This document shows, in pieces, positions 25,428 to 33,626 of a stretch of DNA of 64,000 bases. Numbering within the stretch: position 1 is the first letter of the stretch; each line of letters starts with the position of its first letter. Origin of the DNA: JBBDIP01 sp050260675 (GTDB taxonomy: Bacteria > Bacillota > Sulfobacillia > Fermentithermobacillales > Fermentithermobacillaceae). Below the pieces are notes generated by a model. The model did not search any database. It saw nothing but the letters and a program-made list of their open reading frames with translations, and was not told the origin of the DNA. Position numbers and translations under genes: made by a program. The DNA is taken from NCBI GenBank assembly GCA_050260675.1, contig JBLNCN010000005.1, positions 186,001 to 250,000 on the forward strand, given 5' to 3'.

Positions 25428-26458
25428 GCGGCACCACCTTCGTGGGGGATGACCCCCGACGCCCACAGGGTCTTCACCAGTATCGCTGCAAGCGGGCCGT
25501 ATATGACGCCAGGAGCGCCGAAGAGTTTGACGCCGGCGTACAGGGAGAAGAGCGCCACAAGGGGATGGAGCCCCATCTCCCGCCCTACCACATGGGTCTG
25601 AATGACCTGCCTTAAGAGCGACACAACTCCGTACAGCACCAAGAGCCCCAGACCCTGGGAAACGGTCCCCCAAATCAGCTGGTAGCCGATCCAGGGCAGG
25701 TAGACCAGTCCCGGGCCCACAATGGGCAAGAGATCGAGGAGCGCGAGGAGCATGCCCAGCGCGACCGAGTAACGCGATCCCAGGAACGTCAGGCCGAGGA
25801 TGTTGATCACCATGGTTACCAGTATGAGAACAGTCTGCGCTCTGATGAAGCCCGCGATCCCGCCCAGCATATCCATTTCTACGTTCTTGAAGTGGGCGAA
25901 CGCGCCCGCCGGAAGGAGGCCCCGTAGGAATCTCCCGATGGCTGCCCTGTCCTTCATGACGAAGAAAGTGGCTAGGAATGTGAATACCGTGTTGATGGTA
26001 AACGAAGGAACCGTCCGGACGACTCCTCCCGCGCCGCTCACGATAGCCGACAGAAGGCTGTAGAGGCGGTTCCACTGGTCCTGAGCCGCTCTGGCCAGCG
26101 GTTCCGGGAGCTGTTCGGATATGTCCCCCGCGACCCGGAGGATCTCCGCGATAATGCGGTTGAACTCACCGTAGTATTGGGGCAGATAGCCGTACAGTTC
26201 CGTGACTTCAGCCGCTATCCTTGTGACGGTCCAGGAGGCCAGGAACAGCATCGCGCCGACCATGATGAGGACCAGGATCGCCGCGGATCCTCCCCTGGAG
26301 AGGCGAAGGCGCGAGGTCATGAACCGCAACACCGGCTCAAGTATGAAGGCAAGGAAGATGCCGAGCACAAAAGGCAGGACAAAAGGAAGGAGGAACCTTA
26401 TCAAGAGGTAGATTCCCGCAAGCAGAAACGCGAGGTAACCTACAGTCCTTGTAGTCAC
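25424..26458 (-). CDS. AI-2E family membrane protein, YtvI-like
   Basis: 344 residues with about seven membrane segments in the AI-2E layout: two N-terminal segments, a long amphipathic stretch (about 95-150), then a C-terminal bundle including LLALLDLLPIVGPGLVYLPW, the family hallmark. The family covers ion antiporters and the sporulation protein YtvI; the length and the position in a spore-former fit the latter, but this is inference. The gene is placed between cdsA and dxr and is translationally coupled to dxr. Confidence 0.8.
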   Translation of the reverse strand: MTTRTVGYLAFLLAGIYLLIRFLLPFVLPFVLGIFLAFILEPVLRFMTSRLRLSRGGSAAILVLIMVGAMLFLASWTVTRIAAEVTELYGYLPQYYGEFNRIIAEILRVAGDISEQLPEPLARAAQDQWNRLYSLLSAIVSGAGGVVRTVPSFTINTVFTFLATFFVMKDRAAIGRFLRGLLPAGAFAHFKNVEMDMLGGIAGFIRAQTVLILVTMVINILGLTFLGSRYSVALGMLLALLDLLPIVGPGLVYLPWIGYQLIWGTVSQGLGLLVLYGVVSLLRQVIQTHVVGREMGLHPLVALFSLYAGVKLFGAPGVIYGPLAAILVKTLWASGVIPHEGGAA

Positions 26459-26518
26459 TTGAAGGTCACCCCCCGTATTCTCGTTCTAGAACCAGTATCG
26501 GATGTTCTTCCACTCTAT

Positions 26519-27310
26519 TCACGGGAACAAGATGGTATAGAGCGTTTTCAGCAACAGGCCGCCTGCCCCGGTAAAAAGCAGGCTGTCAAACCGGTCCAGC
26601 GCGCCGCCGTGACCCGGCATGATCTTGCCCGAGTCCTTCACGTTTCCGAACCTCTTTAGAGACGATTCAACCAGGTCTCCCAGTTCCCCAAGCACTCCTA
26701 ATACGCCGCCGCCAAGGATGGCGTACCCCACCCGGATCCCGAAGAGTGACGACAGCGCTCCCCCGGTGAGCGCCGCGGCGACGGCGCCGCAGACCGCGCC
26801 TTCCCACGATTTGCCCGGGCTTATCTTGGGCGCCAGCTTGTGTCTTCCCAGAGCCATGCCCCCCAGATAGGCGCCGACGTCGGTCACCCATGTCACAAGG
26901 AGCGTAAAGAGAGCCCATGAGCGGCCGTCGGGGCCGCCCCTCAAGAAGAAAAGGGAACCAAAAAGACCGCCAATGTACACTACGCCGGATAGGCTGAACA
27001 TAGCTGATATCGCAGTGCCCGATGTGAGCAGGGCTACCGACAAAATGAGGACGATTCCCCCTGATAGGGCGGTAACAAACGATGAGGGCGCCACAAACGC
27101 CGCCATGGCGACAGCCGCCGTCACCGGTATGAAGGTCGCGTGGATCGGGACTCCCGCCAAGCACACGATCTTGCGGTACTCGTACGAGGCAAGGACCGCC
27201 GCAGTCAGGATGAGGAGCGCGAAATAGGGGTTCCCGAAGTAGAAAGCGGCTGCGACCAGCGGAGCGAACACGATGGATGAGAGAAGCCTCTCCCCAAACA
27301 CCGCCTTCAC
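26519..27310 (-). CDS. cdsA: Phosphatidate cytidylyltransferase
   Basis: 263 residues, mostly hydrophobic with about seven to eight segments. The C-terminal signature SSLKRFGNVKDSGKIMPGHGGALDRFDS is the CdsA family pattern (quoted in part: KDSGKIMPGHGGALDR). PGKSWEGAVCG precedes it. It makes CDP-diacylglycerol for phospholipid synthesis in the cytoplasmic membrane. Overlaps uppS by 4 nt. Confidence 0.95.
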   Translation of the reverse strand: MKAVFGERLLSSIVFAPLVAAAFYFGNPYFALLILTAAVLASYEYRKIVCLAGVPIHATFIPVTAAVAMAAFVAPSSFVTALSGGIVLILSVALLTSGTAISAMFSLSGVVYIGGLFGSLFFLRGGPDGRSWALFTLLVTWVTDVGAYLGGMALGRHKLAPKISPGKSWEGAVCGAVAAALTGGALSSLFGIRVGYAILGGGVLGVLGELGDLVESSLKRFGNVKDSGKIMPGHGGALDRFDSLLFTGAGGLLLKTLYTILFP

Positions 27311-28059
27311 CCTTTCTTCTCTGTTACGTCCCCGAACCTCCGCTTCCGGCCGGAAAACTCGACAATGGCCTTATATACGTCGACCGGGCTCATGTCAGGC
27401 CAGAGGACGTCAGTGAACACGAACTCTGCATAAGCCGCCTGCCAAAGCAGGAAGTTGGAGAGCCGCACCTCGCCTGATGTCCTCACGATGAGGTCAGGGT
27501 CCGGGACCCCGGGCGCGTACAGGTGACGGCTGAACTCCTCTTCACCAAGATTCCCGATCTTGCTCGGGTCTCCTGCGCAAGAAGCGGCAATGGCCTTCGC
27601 TGCGTCGACTATCTCCTGGCGCCCTCCGTAGTTGACGCAGGCGAGAAGCGTGAGGTTCCGGCCGTGCCTCGTCTCGCTGGCAGCCCGAGATATGGCCGAC
27701 ACCACAGGGGAAGGCAGGTCTCTCCACCTTCCGATCGGGAGAATCCTCACGCCTTTCTCGATGAGGTCTTTCTTGTCTTCTCGGGCCCACTCCAGGACCA
27801 GGTTCAGCAAGAAGTCCACTTCATCCTTGGGGCGTCTCCAGTTCTCGGTCGAAAAGACGAATAGGCTGCAATAGGGTATGCCCAATTCAAGCAGGGCGGG
27901 AAGGCATCGCCGGATGCTCTCGACTCCCGCCCTGTGCCCTTCTTTCCTGGAGAGGCCGCGCCCCTGCGCCCAGCGGCCGTTGCCGTCCATGATGAAACCG
28001 ATGTGAACGGGCAACCTCGCGGCCTTAGCCCGCTCCAGCCATGACGCTTCCTCTGTCAA
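27307..28059 (-). CDS. uppS: Isoprenyl (undecaprenyl) diphosphate synthase
   Basis: 250 residues. Cis-prenyltransferase motifs: HIGFIMDGNGRWAQGRGL near 19-36 with the catalytic Asp, FSTENWRRPKDEV, and the C-terminal PDLIVRTSGEVRLSNFLLWQ segment. It extends FPP to the C55 carrier for wall synthesis. The TTG start overlaps the frr stop (TTGA); the ribosome binding site is poor, so coupling to frr translation is likely. Confidence 0.96.
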   Translation of the reverse strand: MTEEASWLERAKAARLPVHIGFIMDGNGRWAQGRGLSRKEGHRAGVESIRRCLPALLELGIPYCSLFVFSTENWRRPKDEVDFLLNLVLEWAREDKKDLIEKGVRILPIGRWRDLPSPVVSAISRAASETRHGRNLTLLACVNYGGRQEIVDAAKAIAASCAGDPSKIGNLGEEEFSRHLYAPGVPDPDLIVRTSGEVRLSNFLLWQAAYAEFVFTDVLWPDMSPVDVYKAIVEFSGRKRRFGDVTEKKG

Positions 28060-28616
28060 ACCTCTAGTACTTCCTTCTCTTTCGCCGCGGTGAGATCGTC
28101 AATGATCTTGATGTACTTGTCGGTCAGCTTCTGGACCTTTTCCTGAATCCTGCGGGACTCGTCTTCGGAGATCCCCTTGTCCTTCTCCGACTTCTTGATC
28201 TCCTCTATGTAATCGCGTCTCACGTTTCTCACCGAGACTTTTTCGGCTTCCGCCTGCTTGCGGATGCTCTTCACTATCTCCTGCCGCCGCTCGCCGGTAA
28301 GAGCAGGGATCGTGAGTCTCACCAGGTTCGCATCGTTTACAGGCATCGCCCCGAGGTCAGCCTTCTGAATGGCCTTCTCGATAGGGCCAATCATCTTCTT
28401 GTCCCAAGGCTGGATCACGAGGGTTCTGGGAGGCTGAACCCCGATGTTGGCCACTTGGTTGATCGGAGTCGGCACCCCGTAGTAGTCGACGACCACTTTC
28501 TCCAGGAGCGTCGGTGTGGCTCTTCCCGCGCGGGTGGAGGCCAAGGTCTTCTGGTAGCCTTCAATGATCTTCTTCATCCGGTCTTCAGAACCAGCGAGCA
28601 CGGTACGTTCGTCCAT
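28056..28616 (-). CDS. frr: Ribosome recycling factor
   Basis: 186 residues, the standard length. It starts with the helical domain (MKKIIEGYQKTLASTRAGRA) and has the insert domain with VDYYGVPTPINQVANIGVQPPRTLVIQPWD (central part PTPINQVANI), then KSEKDKGISEDESRRIQEKVQKLTDKY at the C-terminus. Together with EF-G it splits post-termination ribosomes. Starts 1 bp after the pyrH stop. Confidence 0.97.
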   Translation of the reverse strand: MDERTVLAGSEDRMKKIIEGYQKTLASTRAGRATPTLLEKVVVDYYGVPTPINQVANIGVQPPRTLVIQPWDKKMIGPIEKAIQKADLGAMPVNDANLVRLTIPALTGERRQEIVKSIRKQAEAEKVSVRNVRRDYIEEIKKSEKDKGISEDESRRIQEKVQKLTDKYIKIIDDLTAAKEKEVLEV

Positions 28617-28617
28617 G

Positions 28618-29346
28618 TCATTCCCTCCCGACGAAGGTTCCTACTTTCTCGCCAAGAACAGCCTTCTCGATATTACCATAGACATCCAGGTTGAACACGA
28701 TGAGCGGGATGCGGTTGTCCATGCAGAGCGTGGTCGCTGTCGCGTCCATGACCTGCAGGCGTTTCTGGATCACATCCATGTAGTCGAGGCGGTCAAACAT
28801 GACCGCGTTGGGGTTCTTGTTCGGGTCGCAATCGTAGACGCCGTCGGTACCCTGCTTGGCCATGAGGATTGCCTCGGCGCCGATCTCAGCGGCGCGGAGA
28901 GCCGCGGTGGTGTCGGTCGTGAAGTAAGGGTTGCCGTTGCCGGCTCCAAAGATCACGACCCGCCCCAGACGGAGGTGATGGATCGCCTTTCGCCTGATAT
29001 AAGGTTCTGCCACTTGCCGCATCTCAATAGCTGTCATGAGACGCGTCTCAAGATTCAGTTTCTCCAGGCGGTCCTGAAGCGCCATGCAGTTGATGACCGT
29101 TGCGAGCATCCCCATGTAATCGGAAGTGGCCCGGTCCATGCCCCACGCTGAGCCCCTGCTGCCACGCCAGAAGTTTCCGCCGCCTATCACGATGGCGGTC
29201 TCAACACCCAGGGCGTGGACTGTCTGGACCTGTTTGGCGATGGATTCGGCCACACCGACATCAAGGCCGAATCCGGAGGGGCCCGCCAGCGCTTCACCTG
29301 AGAGTTTGAGCACTACACGGCGATACTTCGGCGTCTTCTCGGACAC
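28618..29346 (-). CDS. pyrH: UMP kinase
   Basis: 242 residues of the amino-acid-kinase fold: VVLKLSGEALAG at the start, IVIGGGNFWRG, and TTDTTAALRAAEIGAEAILMAKQGTDGVYDCDP (middle: AAEIGAEAILMAK). It phosphorylates UMP to UDP for pyrimidine nucleotides. It lies in the conserved order rpsB-tsf-pyrH-frr. Confidence 0.97.
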   Translation of the reverse strand: MSEKTPKYRRVVLKLSGEALAGPSGFGLDVGVAESIAKQVQTVHALGVETAIVIGGGNFWRGSRGSAWGMDRATSDYMGMLATVINCMALQDRLEKLNLETRLMTAIEMRQVAEPYIRRKAIHHLRLGRVVIFGAGNGNPYFTTDTTAALRAAEIGAEAILMAKQGTDGVYDCDPNKNPNAVMFDRLDYMDVIQKRLQVMDATATTLCMDNRIPLIVFNLDVYGNIEKAVLGEKVGTFVGRE

Positions 29347-29392
29347 GCCAACCCCTCCCGACCGGCCTTGACTCGATTTGTCTTCTCTTCTG

Positions 29393-29989
29393 CTATTCGC
29401 CTATGGCCATCCTCGCGAACTTGCCGACGACGATGTTCTCACCGAGTTTGGCTACGGCTTCCGCTACTACGTCCCGGACCTTCTTGGAGTCGTCTCGAAT
29501 GAAGGGCTGCTCCAGGAGACATACCCTCTCATAGAACTTGCTGAGGCGGCCCTGGACTATCTTGTCGAGGACTGCTTCGGGCTTGCCCTCCGCCTTGGCC
29601 CTCTCCTTCTCGACGGCTATCTCGCGGTCGAGATCGGCCTGAGGCACATCCTCTTTGGAGATGAAAGAGGGATTGGCCCAGGCGATGTGCATGGCCAGCT
29701 CCGCTCCTAGCTGCTTGAACTGGTCGGTGCGGGCGACGAAGTCGGTCTCACACTTCAGCTCGACCAGGACCCCGACCTTCCCGTTGTGGTGGATGTAGGA
29801 GGCGACGATGCCCTCCTCAGCTGCACGGACTGCCTTCTTGGCCGCCGTGGCAAGCCCCTTCTTGCGGAGGTAGTCGATGGCCTTCTCCACATCGCCGTCG
29901 TTCTCAACCAGGGCCTTCTTGCAGTCCATCATGCCTGCCCCGGTCCTCTCGCGGAGCTCCGTGATCATCTTTACGGTAATCTCTGGCAT
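29393..29989 (-). CDS. tsf: Translation elongation factor Ts (short form)
   Basis: 198 residues, the short EF-Ts also seen in many Clostridia and cyanobacteria; E. coli has about 283. It has the UBA-like N-terminus with RTGAGMMDCKKAL, and the core with LVELKCETDFVARTDQF that contacts EF-Tu. It exchanges GDP on EF-Tu. Directly follows rpsB by 3 bp. Confidence 0.97.
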   Translation of the reverse strand: MPEITVKMITELRERTGAGMMDCKKALVENDGDVEKAIDYLRKKGLATAAKKAVRAAEEGIVASYIHHNGKVGVLVELKCETDFVARTDQFKQLGAELAMHIAWANPSFISKEDVPQADLDREIAVEKERAKAEGKPEAVLDKIVQGRLSKFYERVCLLEQPFIRDDSKKVRDVVAEAVAKLGENIVVGKFARMAIGE

Positions 29990-29992
29990 GTT

Positions 29993-30694
29993 CTACTCCT
30001 CCTGAACTTGGACTCCCTGTCTACCTTCGAGCACGGCGTCAGCCATCTTTGAGGAGATGAGCTTCACCGACCGGATGGCGTCGTCATTGCCCGGAATGAC
30101 ATGATCGACTTCATCCGGATCGCAGTTAGTGTCCACTATGGCGACGATGGGAATGCCCAGTCGACGCGCTTCGAGCGTTGCGATGTGCTCCTTCCGGGGG
30201 TCCACTACAAACAGGACGTCCGGGAGCTTCTGCATGCCCTTGATCCCGAGGAAGTACTTCTCGAGGCGGGCCTTGTCTTTCATGAGGACTGCCGCTTCCT
30301 TCTTGGTCAGCCTCTCGAGGTACCCGCTGGTCTCCCACTCCTCGAGTTCGAGGAGCCTTTGAATGCGCTTCCGGATGGTCGCGAAGTTGGTAAGCGTCCC
30401 ACCCAGCCAACGCTGGTTAACGTAGAATTCGCCTGCGCGCTTGGCTTCGGTCTCGACGGCCTCCATCGCTTGTTTCTTGGTGCCGACGAAAAGGACCCTG
30501 CCTCCCGCCTGGGCTACGGAACGCATGAAGTCGTAAGCCTCTTCGATCATGCGGACCGTCTTCTGGAGATCGATGATGTAGATACCGTTGCGCTCGATGA
30601 AGATGTAGGGCTTCATCTTGGGGTTCCACCGGCGCGTCTGGTGGCCGAAATGAACGCCGGCTTCAAGGAGCTGCTTCATTGAAACTACAGGCAA
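29993..30694 (-). CDS. rpsB: 30S ribosomal protein S2
   Basis: 233 residues. It begins MPVVSMKQLLEAGVHFGHQTRRW and has IYIIDLQKTVRM, VNQRWLGGTLTNF, and VDTNCDPDEVDHVIPGNDDAIR, all typical of S2. It starts the translation/lipid cluster and has its own promoter and a structured leader, so it can be transcribed apart from the flagellar genes. Confidence 0.98.
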   Translation of the reverse strand: MPVVSMKQLLEAGVHFGHQTRRWNPKMKPYIFIERNGIYIIDLQKTVRMIEEAYDFMRSVAQAGGRVLFVGTKKQAMEAVETEAKRAGEFYVNQRWLGGTLTNFATIRKRIQRLLELEEWETSGYLERLTKKEAAVLMKDKARLEKYFLGIKGMQKLPDVLFVVDPRKEHIATLEARRLGIPIVAIVDTNCDPDEVDHVIPGNDDAIRSVKLISSKMADAVLEGRQGVQVQEE

Positions 30695-30719
30695 AGTAAC
30701 ACCTCCGTGGTTTTTCCGC

Positions 30720-30779
30720 CGCTGCCTTCAAAGGCGACCGCGACTCCCCTTGGGAGCACCTGCGGAGTCTCAGGCAGCG
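30720..30779 (-). promoter_or_regulatory. Structured rpsB leader RNA
   Basis: In the minus-strand transcript CGCTGCCT (30779-30772) pairs with AGGCAGCG (30727-30720), enclosing an inner stem GACTCC/GGAGTC (30769-30764 with 30747-30742). The structure ends 26 nt before the rpsB start. Ribosomal-protein leaders often bind the encoded protein for feedback; that S2 does so here is inference. Confidence 0.5.
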
Positions 30780-30803
30780 TGAGTAGTGTCTTAGACCGCA
30801 CGT

Positions 30804-30809
30804 AGTATA
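30804..30809 (-). promoter_or_regulatory. -10 box of a candidate rpsB promoter
   Basis: TATACT on the minus strand, 25 bp upstream of the leader helices. No good -35 box is seen at 17-bp spacing. Confidence 0.4.
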
Positions 30810-30824
30810 TCACAACTTGGCCGG

Positions 30825-31142
30825 TCAGGAGCCGCGTATATCGAGAATCTTGCCCTTTGCGGGATGTTCGCCCGCGGGGTTCTCCTTTCCGCCTTCGTGG
30901 GAGTTCTTATCTTTAGGCATGCTGCCATAGTGCCCGCCCTCGCCGCTGCCGCCGTCGGAGTCGAAGGCGGCGTTCTCGGCTTTTGGCGTCTCATTGACCG
31001 TGGTCTGCCTGTCCAACATCTCTCGTGCAAACGCTGCGACCTGGCTCTGGTTCTGGACCTCGACTTGCCGCCCTTGAGCCGATATGATCCTTGCTACATC
31101 TGCTGACCTCGGCAATCCGGTGATGGCATCAATTGGCTTCAC
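30825..31142 (-). CDS. Small hydrophilic flagellar-operon protein
   Basis: 105 residues. It starts MKPIDAITGLPRSADVARI, continues with a Gln-rich helix and a polar, glycine- and charge-rich tail ending KILDIRGS. Small proteins with this PID...LPR start and acidic/basic tail recur after the motility sigma factor in Clostridia. No function is known to me. It overlaps the FapA-like gene by 18 nt and is the last gene before the rpsB promoter. Confidence 0.65.
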   Translation of the reverse strand: MKPIDAITGLPRSADVARIISAQGRQVEVQNQSQVAAFAREMLDRQTTVNETPKAENAAFDSDGGSGEGGHYGSMPKDKNSHEGGKENPAGEHPAKGKILDIRGS

Positions 31143-32460
31143 GTGGGACCGCCCCCTTACTGACCCTATCGATCGGCCTTTGGAACTCGATAACCTCTGT
31201 ACCCATCACGAGCCGGACTCCCGGAAGCACATGTCCGGCCTCGAAGTAGCCGCTTGGAAGGCGCGACAGCGATTCGTTCATGGATTCAAGACGCCTCGTG
31301 AGGAGCACTTCCTGGTCCTGCCAAAGCTTCTTCATTCGGAGCAATCTTACAGCGTCATAGTCGTCAGCCGATTGGATGGGCCTCTGCCCTATCCTTTCCG
31401 CTTCCTCGAGGTCGGCCCGGACCTTCTCCAGTTCCCGTTCAATGCGGGCGTGTTCGTGGCGGAGTTTGGGGCTGATCCCGACTTCAACCACTGTGGGAAT
31501 GCCCATAGGAGTCCCTGCGGTGCCAATCCTTACCCCGAGAGCGGCCCGGAGCAGGCCTCCTACTACGCGCCCCTTGTCCCCCGTCGCTTCGAAGTGAGCG
31601 TCGGTCTCGATGACGCTGTGGAGGCACGCCTCTGTAACCAGGACAGGCCCGGCGGAACGGATCACGGAGTTCTCGCAGAACAGGCAGGACACGCCTTGCC
31701 CTGATTCAACCGTCTCGCCCGGGGCGTTGATGCCCCCTGAGACGATGATGCGCCCTCTTGCTGTAGCGGAACCCCACAGGTTCCCGCTTATGAGGATATC
31801 GCCGGTGGCAGCAACGCGGAAACCGGCTTCGACGTCTCCTTTGATGGAAAGGTCTCCCGGAAAAGAAACGTCGCCGCTTTGGGCGTTAATGTTCCCGGCA
31901 ACCTCAATGTGGTCACAGACCCCAAGGCCGTTCTGGTCCTGATATGGGATTCCCGGACGGGCGGATATTATGGCGGTGCCGTCCCTTGACAGGACTGCGT
32001 TTTTCCCGGGCTGTACGCTCGGCGGGAATTCAATGCAAGTGATCTGGTCGCCGGTTACCGTGAGCGACTTCGGATACCGGTCGACGTTTCTCAGAAAGGC
32101 AAGCACGTCTCCCGCGCCTACGGCACCTCTGTCTCGAAGCCGCTTCCATTCTGCCCTGAACCCCGGACCCACGTCCATGCGCGAGGGAGGTTCACCCCTG
32201 GAGTTCGGGAATCTGCAGACCACCGTGGGGGCGCCCAGAGTTGGTTCGGGCGGCTTGTGACCCCAGGCGATCTGATGAAACACGCCCCTCTGCCCCTTTA
32301 TGGCCTCCCGGAGAGCAGCAGCCGAGATGCCCGCTCTCACGCCTTCTTTGGCGAGAGCATCTCGCAGCTCTTGCGGTGTGACCTGTCCGCTGGTTGGAAG
32401 GCGGATAAAGGCGGCCATGCGGTCAGCGGATACGGTTACCTTTACTTCATCCCGGGTCAT
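31129..32460 (-). CDS. FapA-like DUF342 protein
   Basis: 443 residues. The DUF342/FapA architecture is visible: an N-terminal alpha/beta part (to about 150), then a right-handed beta-helix-like series with VCDHIEVAGNINAQSGDVSFPGDLSIKGDVEAGF (in part), GDILISGNLWGSATARGRIIVSGGINAP and so on, then a C-terminal coiled coil (LRHEHARIERELEKVRADLEEAER). These proteins accompany flagellar or MinC-like polar functions; the exact role is not established. Lies 24 bp after the sigma factor gene. Confidence 0.8.
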   Translation of the reverse strand: MTRDEVKVTVSADRMAAFIRLPTSGQVTPQELRDALAKEGVRAGISAAALREAIKGQRGVFHQIAWGHKPPEPTLGAPTVVCRFPNSRGEPPSRMDVGPGFRAEWKRLRDRGAVGAGDVLAFLRNVDRYPKSLTVTGDQITCIEFPPSVQPGKNAVLSRDGTAIISARPGIPYQDQNGLGVCDHIEVAGNINAQSGDVSFPGDLSIKGDVEAGFRVAATGDILISGNLWGSATARGRIIVSGGINAPGETVESGQGVSCLFCENSVIRSAGPVLVTEACLHSVIETDAHFEATGDKGRVVGGLLRAALGVRIGTAGTPMGIPTVVEVGISPKLRHEHARIERELEKVRADLEEAERIGQRPIQSADDYDAVRLLRMKKLWQDQEVLLTRRLESMNESLSRLPSGYFEAGHVLPGVRLVMGTEVIEFQRPIDRVSKGAVPREAN

Positions 32461-32484
32461 TGAGAACCTCCACAGGCCTCCCGT

Positions 32485-33255
32485 TCAACGGGAAAGCGCG
32501 CCGCGAAGCCGGATCACGGCTTTGGTGTGCAATTGGGAGATGCGCGACGGAGACACTTTAAGCACGTACGCGATCTCCTTCACGGTAAGCCCCTCAAAGT
32601 AGTACAGGGTGATCACGAGTTTCTCCCTCGGCGGCAGCCTCTCTATAGACTTGGCAAGGGCTTCCCGCCGCGAGTTCCACTCCGCTTCGTCCAGCGGATC
32701 GACAGCCTTTTCGTCCTTCACCTCGGCCATCCTGGTCGGCGCTTCCCCCTCATCGGGATTCCCCCAGACGTCCTCCAGCGAAAGAATGGCCGATCCTGCC
32801 ATGTCCTGAACCCGTTGGGCGTACTCCGCCACGGTGATGCCCAGCTGCTCCGCGACCTCCTCGTCGGTAGCCGAGCGCCCCAACTGGTTCTCTAGATCGC
32901 GTACCACTTGCTCGAGGTTGCGGTTGCGGTGGCGGACCGATACCGGCACCCAGTCCATGGAACGAAGGCCGTCGATCATTGAGCCCCTTATGCGGGCGAT
33001 GGCGTAGGTCTCGAATTTGACCCCCCGCGCAGGGTCGAAGCGCTCTATGGCGTCGATGAGGCCAAGGGTTCCGTACCCCGTCAGGTCGCCTTCGTCAACG
33101 CTCTTGGGCAGGTTCACCGCGACGCGTCCCGCAACGTACTTCACGAGTGGAGCGTACCTGACGATCAAGGTATCCCGGGCCGCCCTGTCGTTGCGGAGCT
33201 TGTAGTTCCGCCAAAGCTCGTCAGTGGTTCTACTTTCAATATCCTCTTTCACCAT
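32485..33255 (-). CDS. sigD: Flagellar RNA polymerase sigma factor (SigD/FliA)
   Basis: 256 residues from ATG 33255 (GGAG 5 nt upstream; the frame extends further but without family sequence). Region 2 reads YAPLVKYVAGRVAVNLP to ARIRGSMIDGLRSMDWVPVSVR, the FliA/WhiG pattern that recognises TAAA-N15-GCCGATAA promoters. Region 3 contains LGRSATDEEVAEQLGI and region 4 ends with VKEIAYVLKVSPSRISQLHTKA. It would direct late flagellar genes, which are not in this window. No anti-sigma factor FlgM gene is seen here. It overlaps the PilZ gene by 7 nt. Confidence 0.95.
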   Translation of the reverse strand: MVKEDIESRTTDELWRNYKLRNDRAARDTLIVRYAPLVKYVAGRVAVNLPKSVDEGDLTGYGTLGLIDAIERFDPARGVKFETYAIARIRGSMIDGLRSMDWVPVSVRHRNRNLEQVVRDLENQLGRSATDEEVAEQLGITVAEYAQRVQDMAGSAILSLEDVWGNPDEGEAPTRMAEVKDEKAVDPLDEAEWNSRREALAKSIERLPPREKLVITLYYFEGLTVKEIAYVLKVSPSRISQLHTKAVIRLRGALSR

Positions 33256-33626
33256 GACTTCTCCAGCCCCTCGTTTAGGACTACCCGCACTATTCTGTCT
33301 TTGTCTTTGGGAGCCACCGAGACGAACATCACGCCGGCGCAAAGGCTGCCGTCATCGTCCTGAAAGATCCTCACTATCTTGGCGATGGCGAACACGGGAG
33401 TCGGAGGCAATATCACCTGGACTTCCAGAGTGTCTCCGGTGCGCCGGAGGAGGCGCCTGTCGTCAACAAGGCTGAAGGAAGCCCCTCCGCCCGAGAGATC
33501 CTTGGTTGATGTCCGCGCCCACTCGCCGCCGGGACCGCTGTTCCGCAGGTCCCGGTACCATATCGGGTAGGAGATACCGGAGCGGAAATCACTGCGCTTC
33601 TGCGATTCTCTGGTTTGGTCCGTCAA
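33249..33626 (-). CDS. PilZ-domain c-di-GMP-binding protein
   Basis: 125 residues consisting of little more than one PilZ domain. The ligand motifs RxxxR (RSDFR, residues 11-15) and DxSxxG (DLSGGG, about 43-48) are both intact, so it should bind c-di-GMP. It lacks the N-terminal YcgR domain that contacts the motor. TTG start overlaps the flhA end by 38 nt. Sits between flhA and sigD where flhF and flhG are normally found. Likely a motility brake or assembly regulator; the partner is unknown. Confidence 0.88.
   Translation of the reverse strand: MTDQTRESQKRSDFRSGISYPIWYRDLRNSGPGGEWARTSTKDLSGGGASFSLVDDRRLLRRTGDTLEVQVILPPTPVFAIAKIVRIFQDDDGSLCAGVMFVSVAPKDKDRIVRVVLNEGLEKSW

Noticed and set aside
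25428..26075. N-terminal extension of dxr to 597 residues
   Set aside because: This part is a shadow of the AI-2E permease gene; Dxr family sequence begins exactly at TTG 25427, which overlaps the permease stop.
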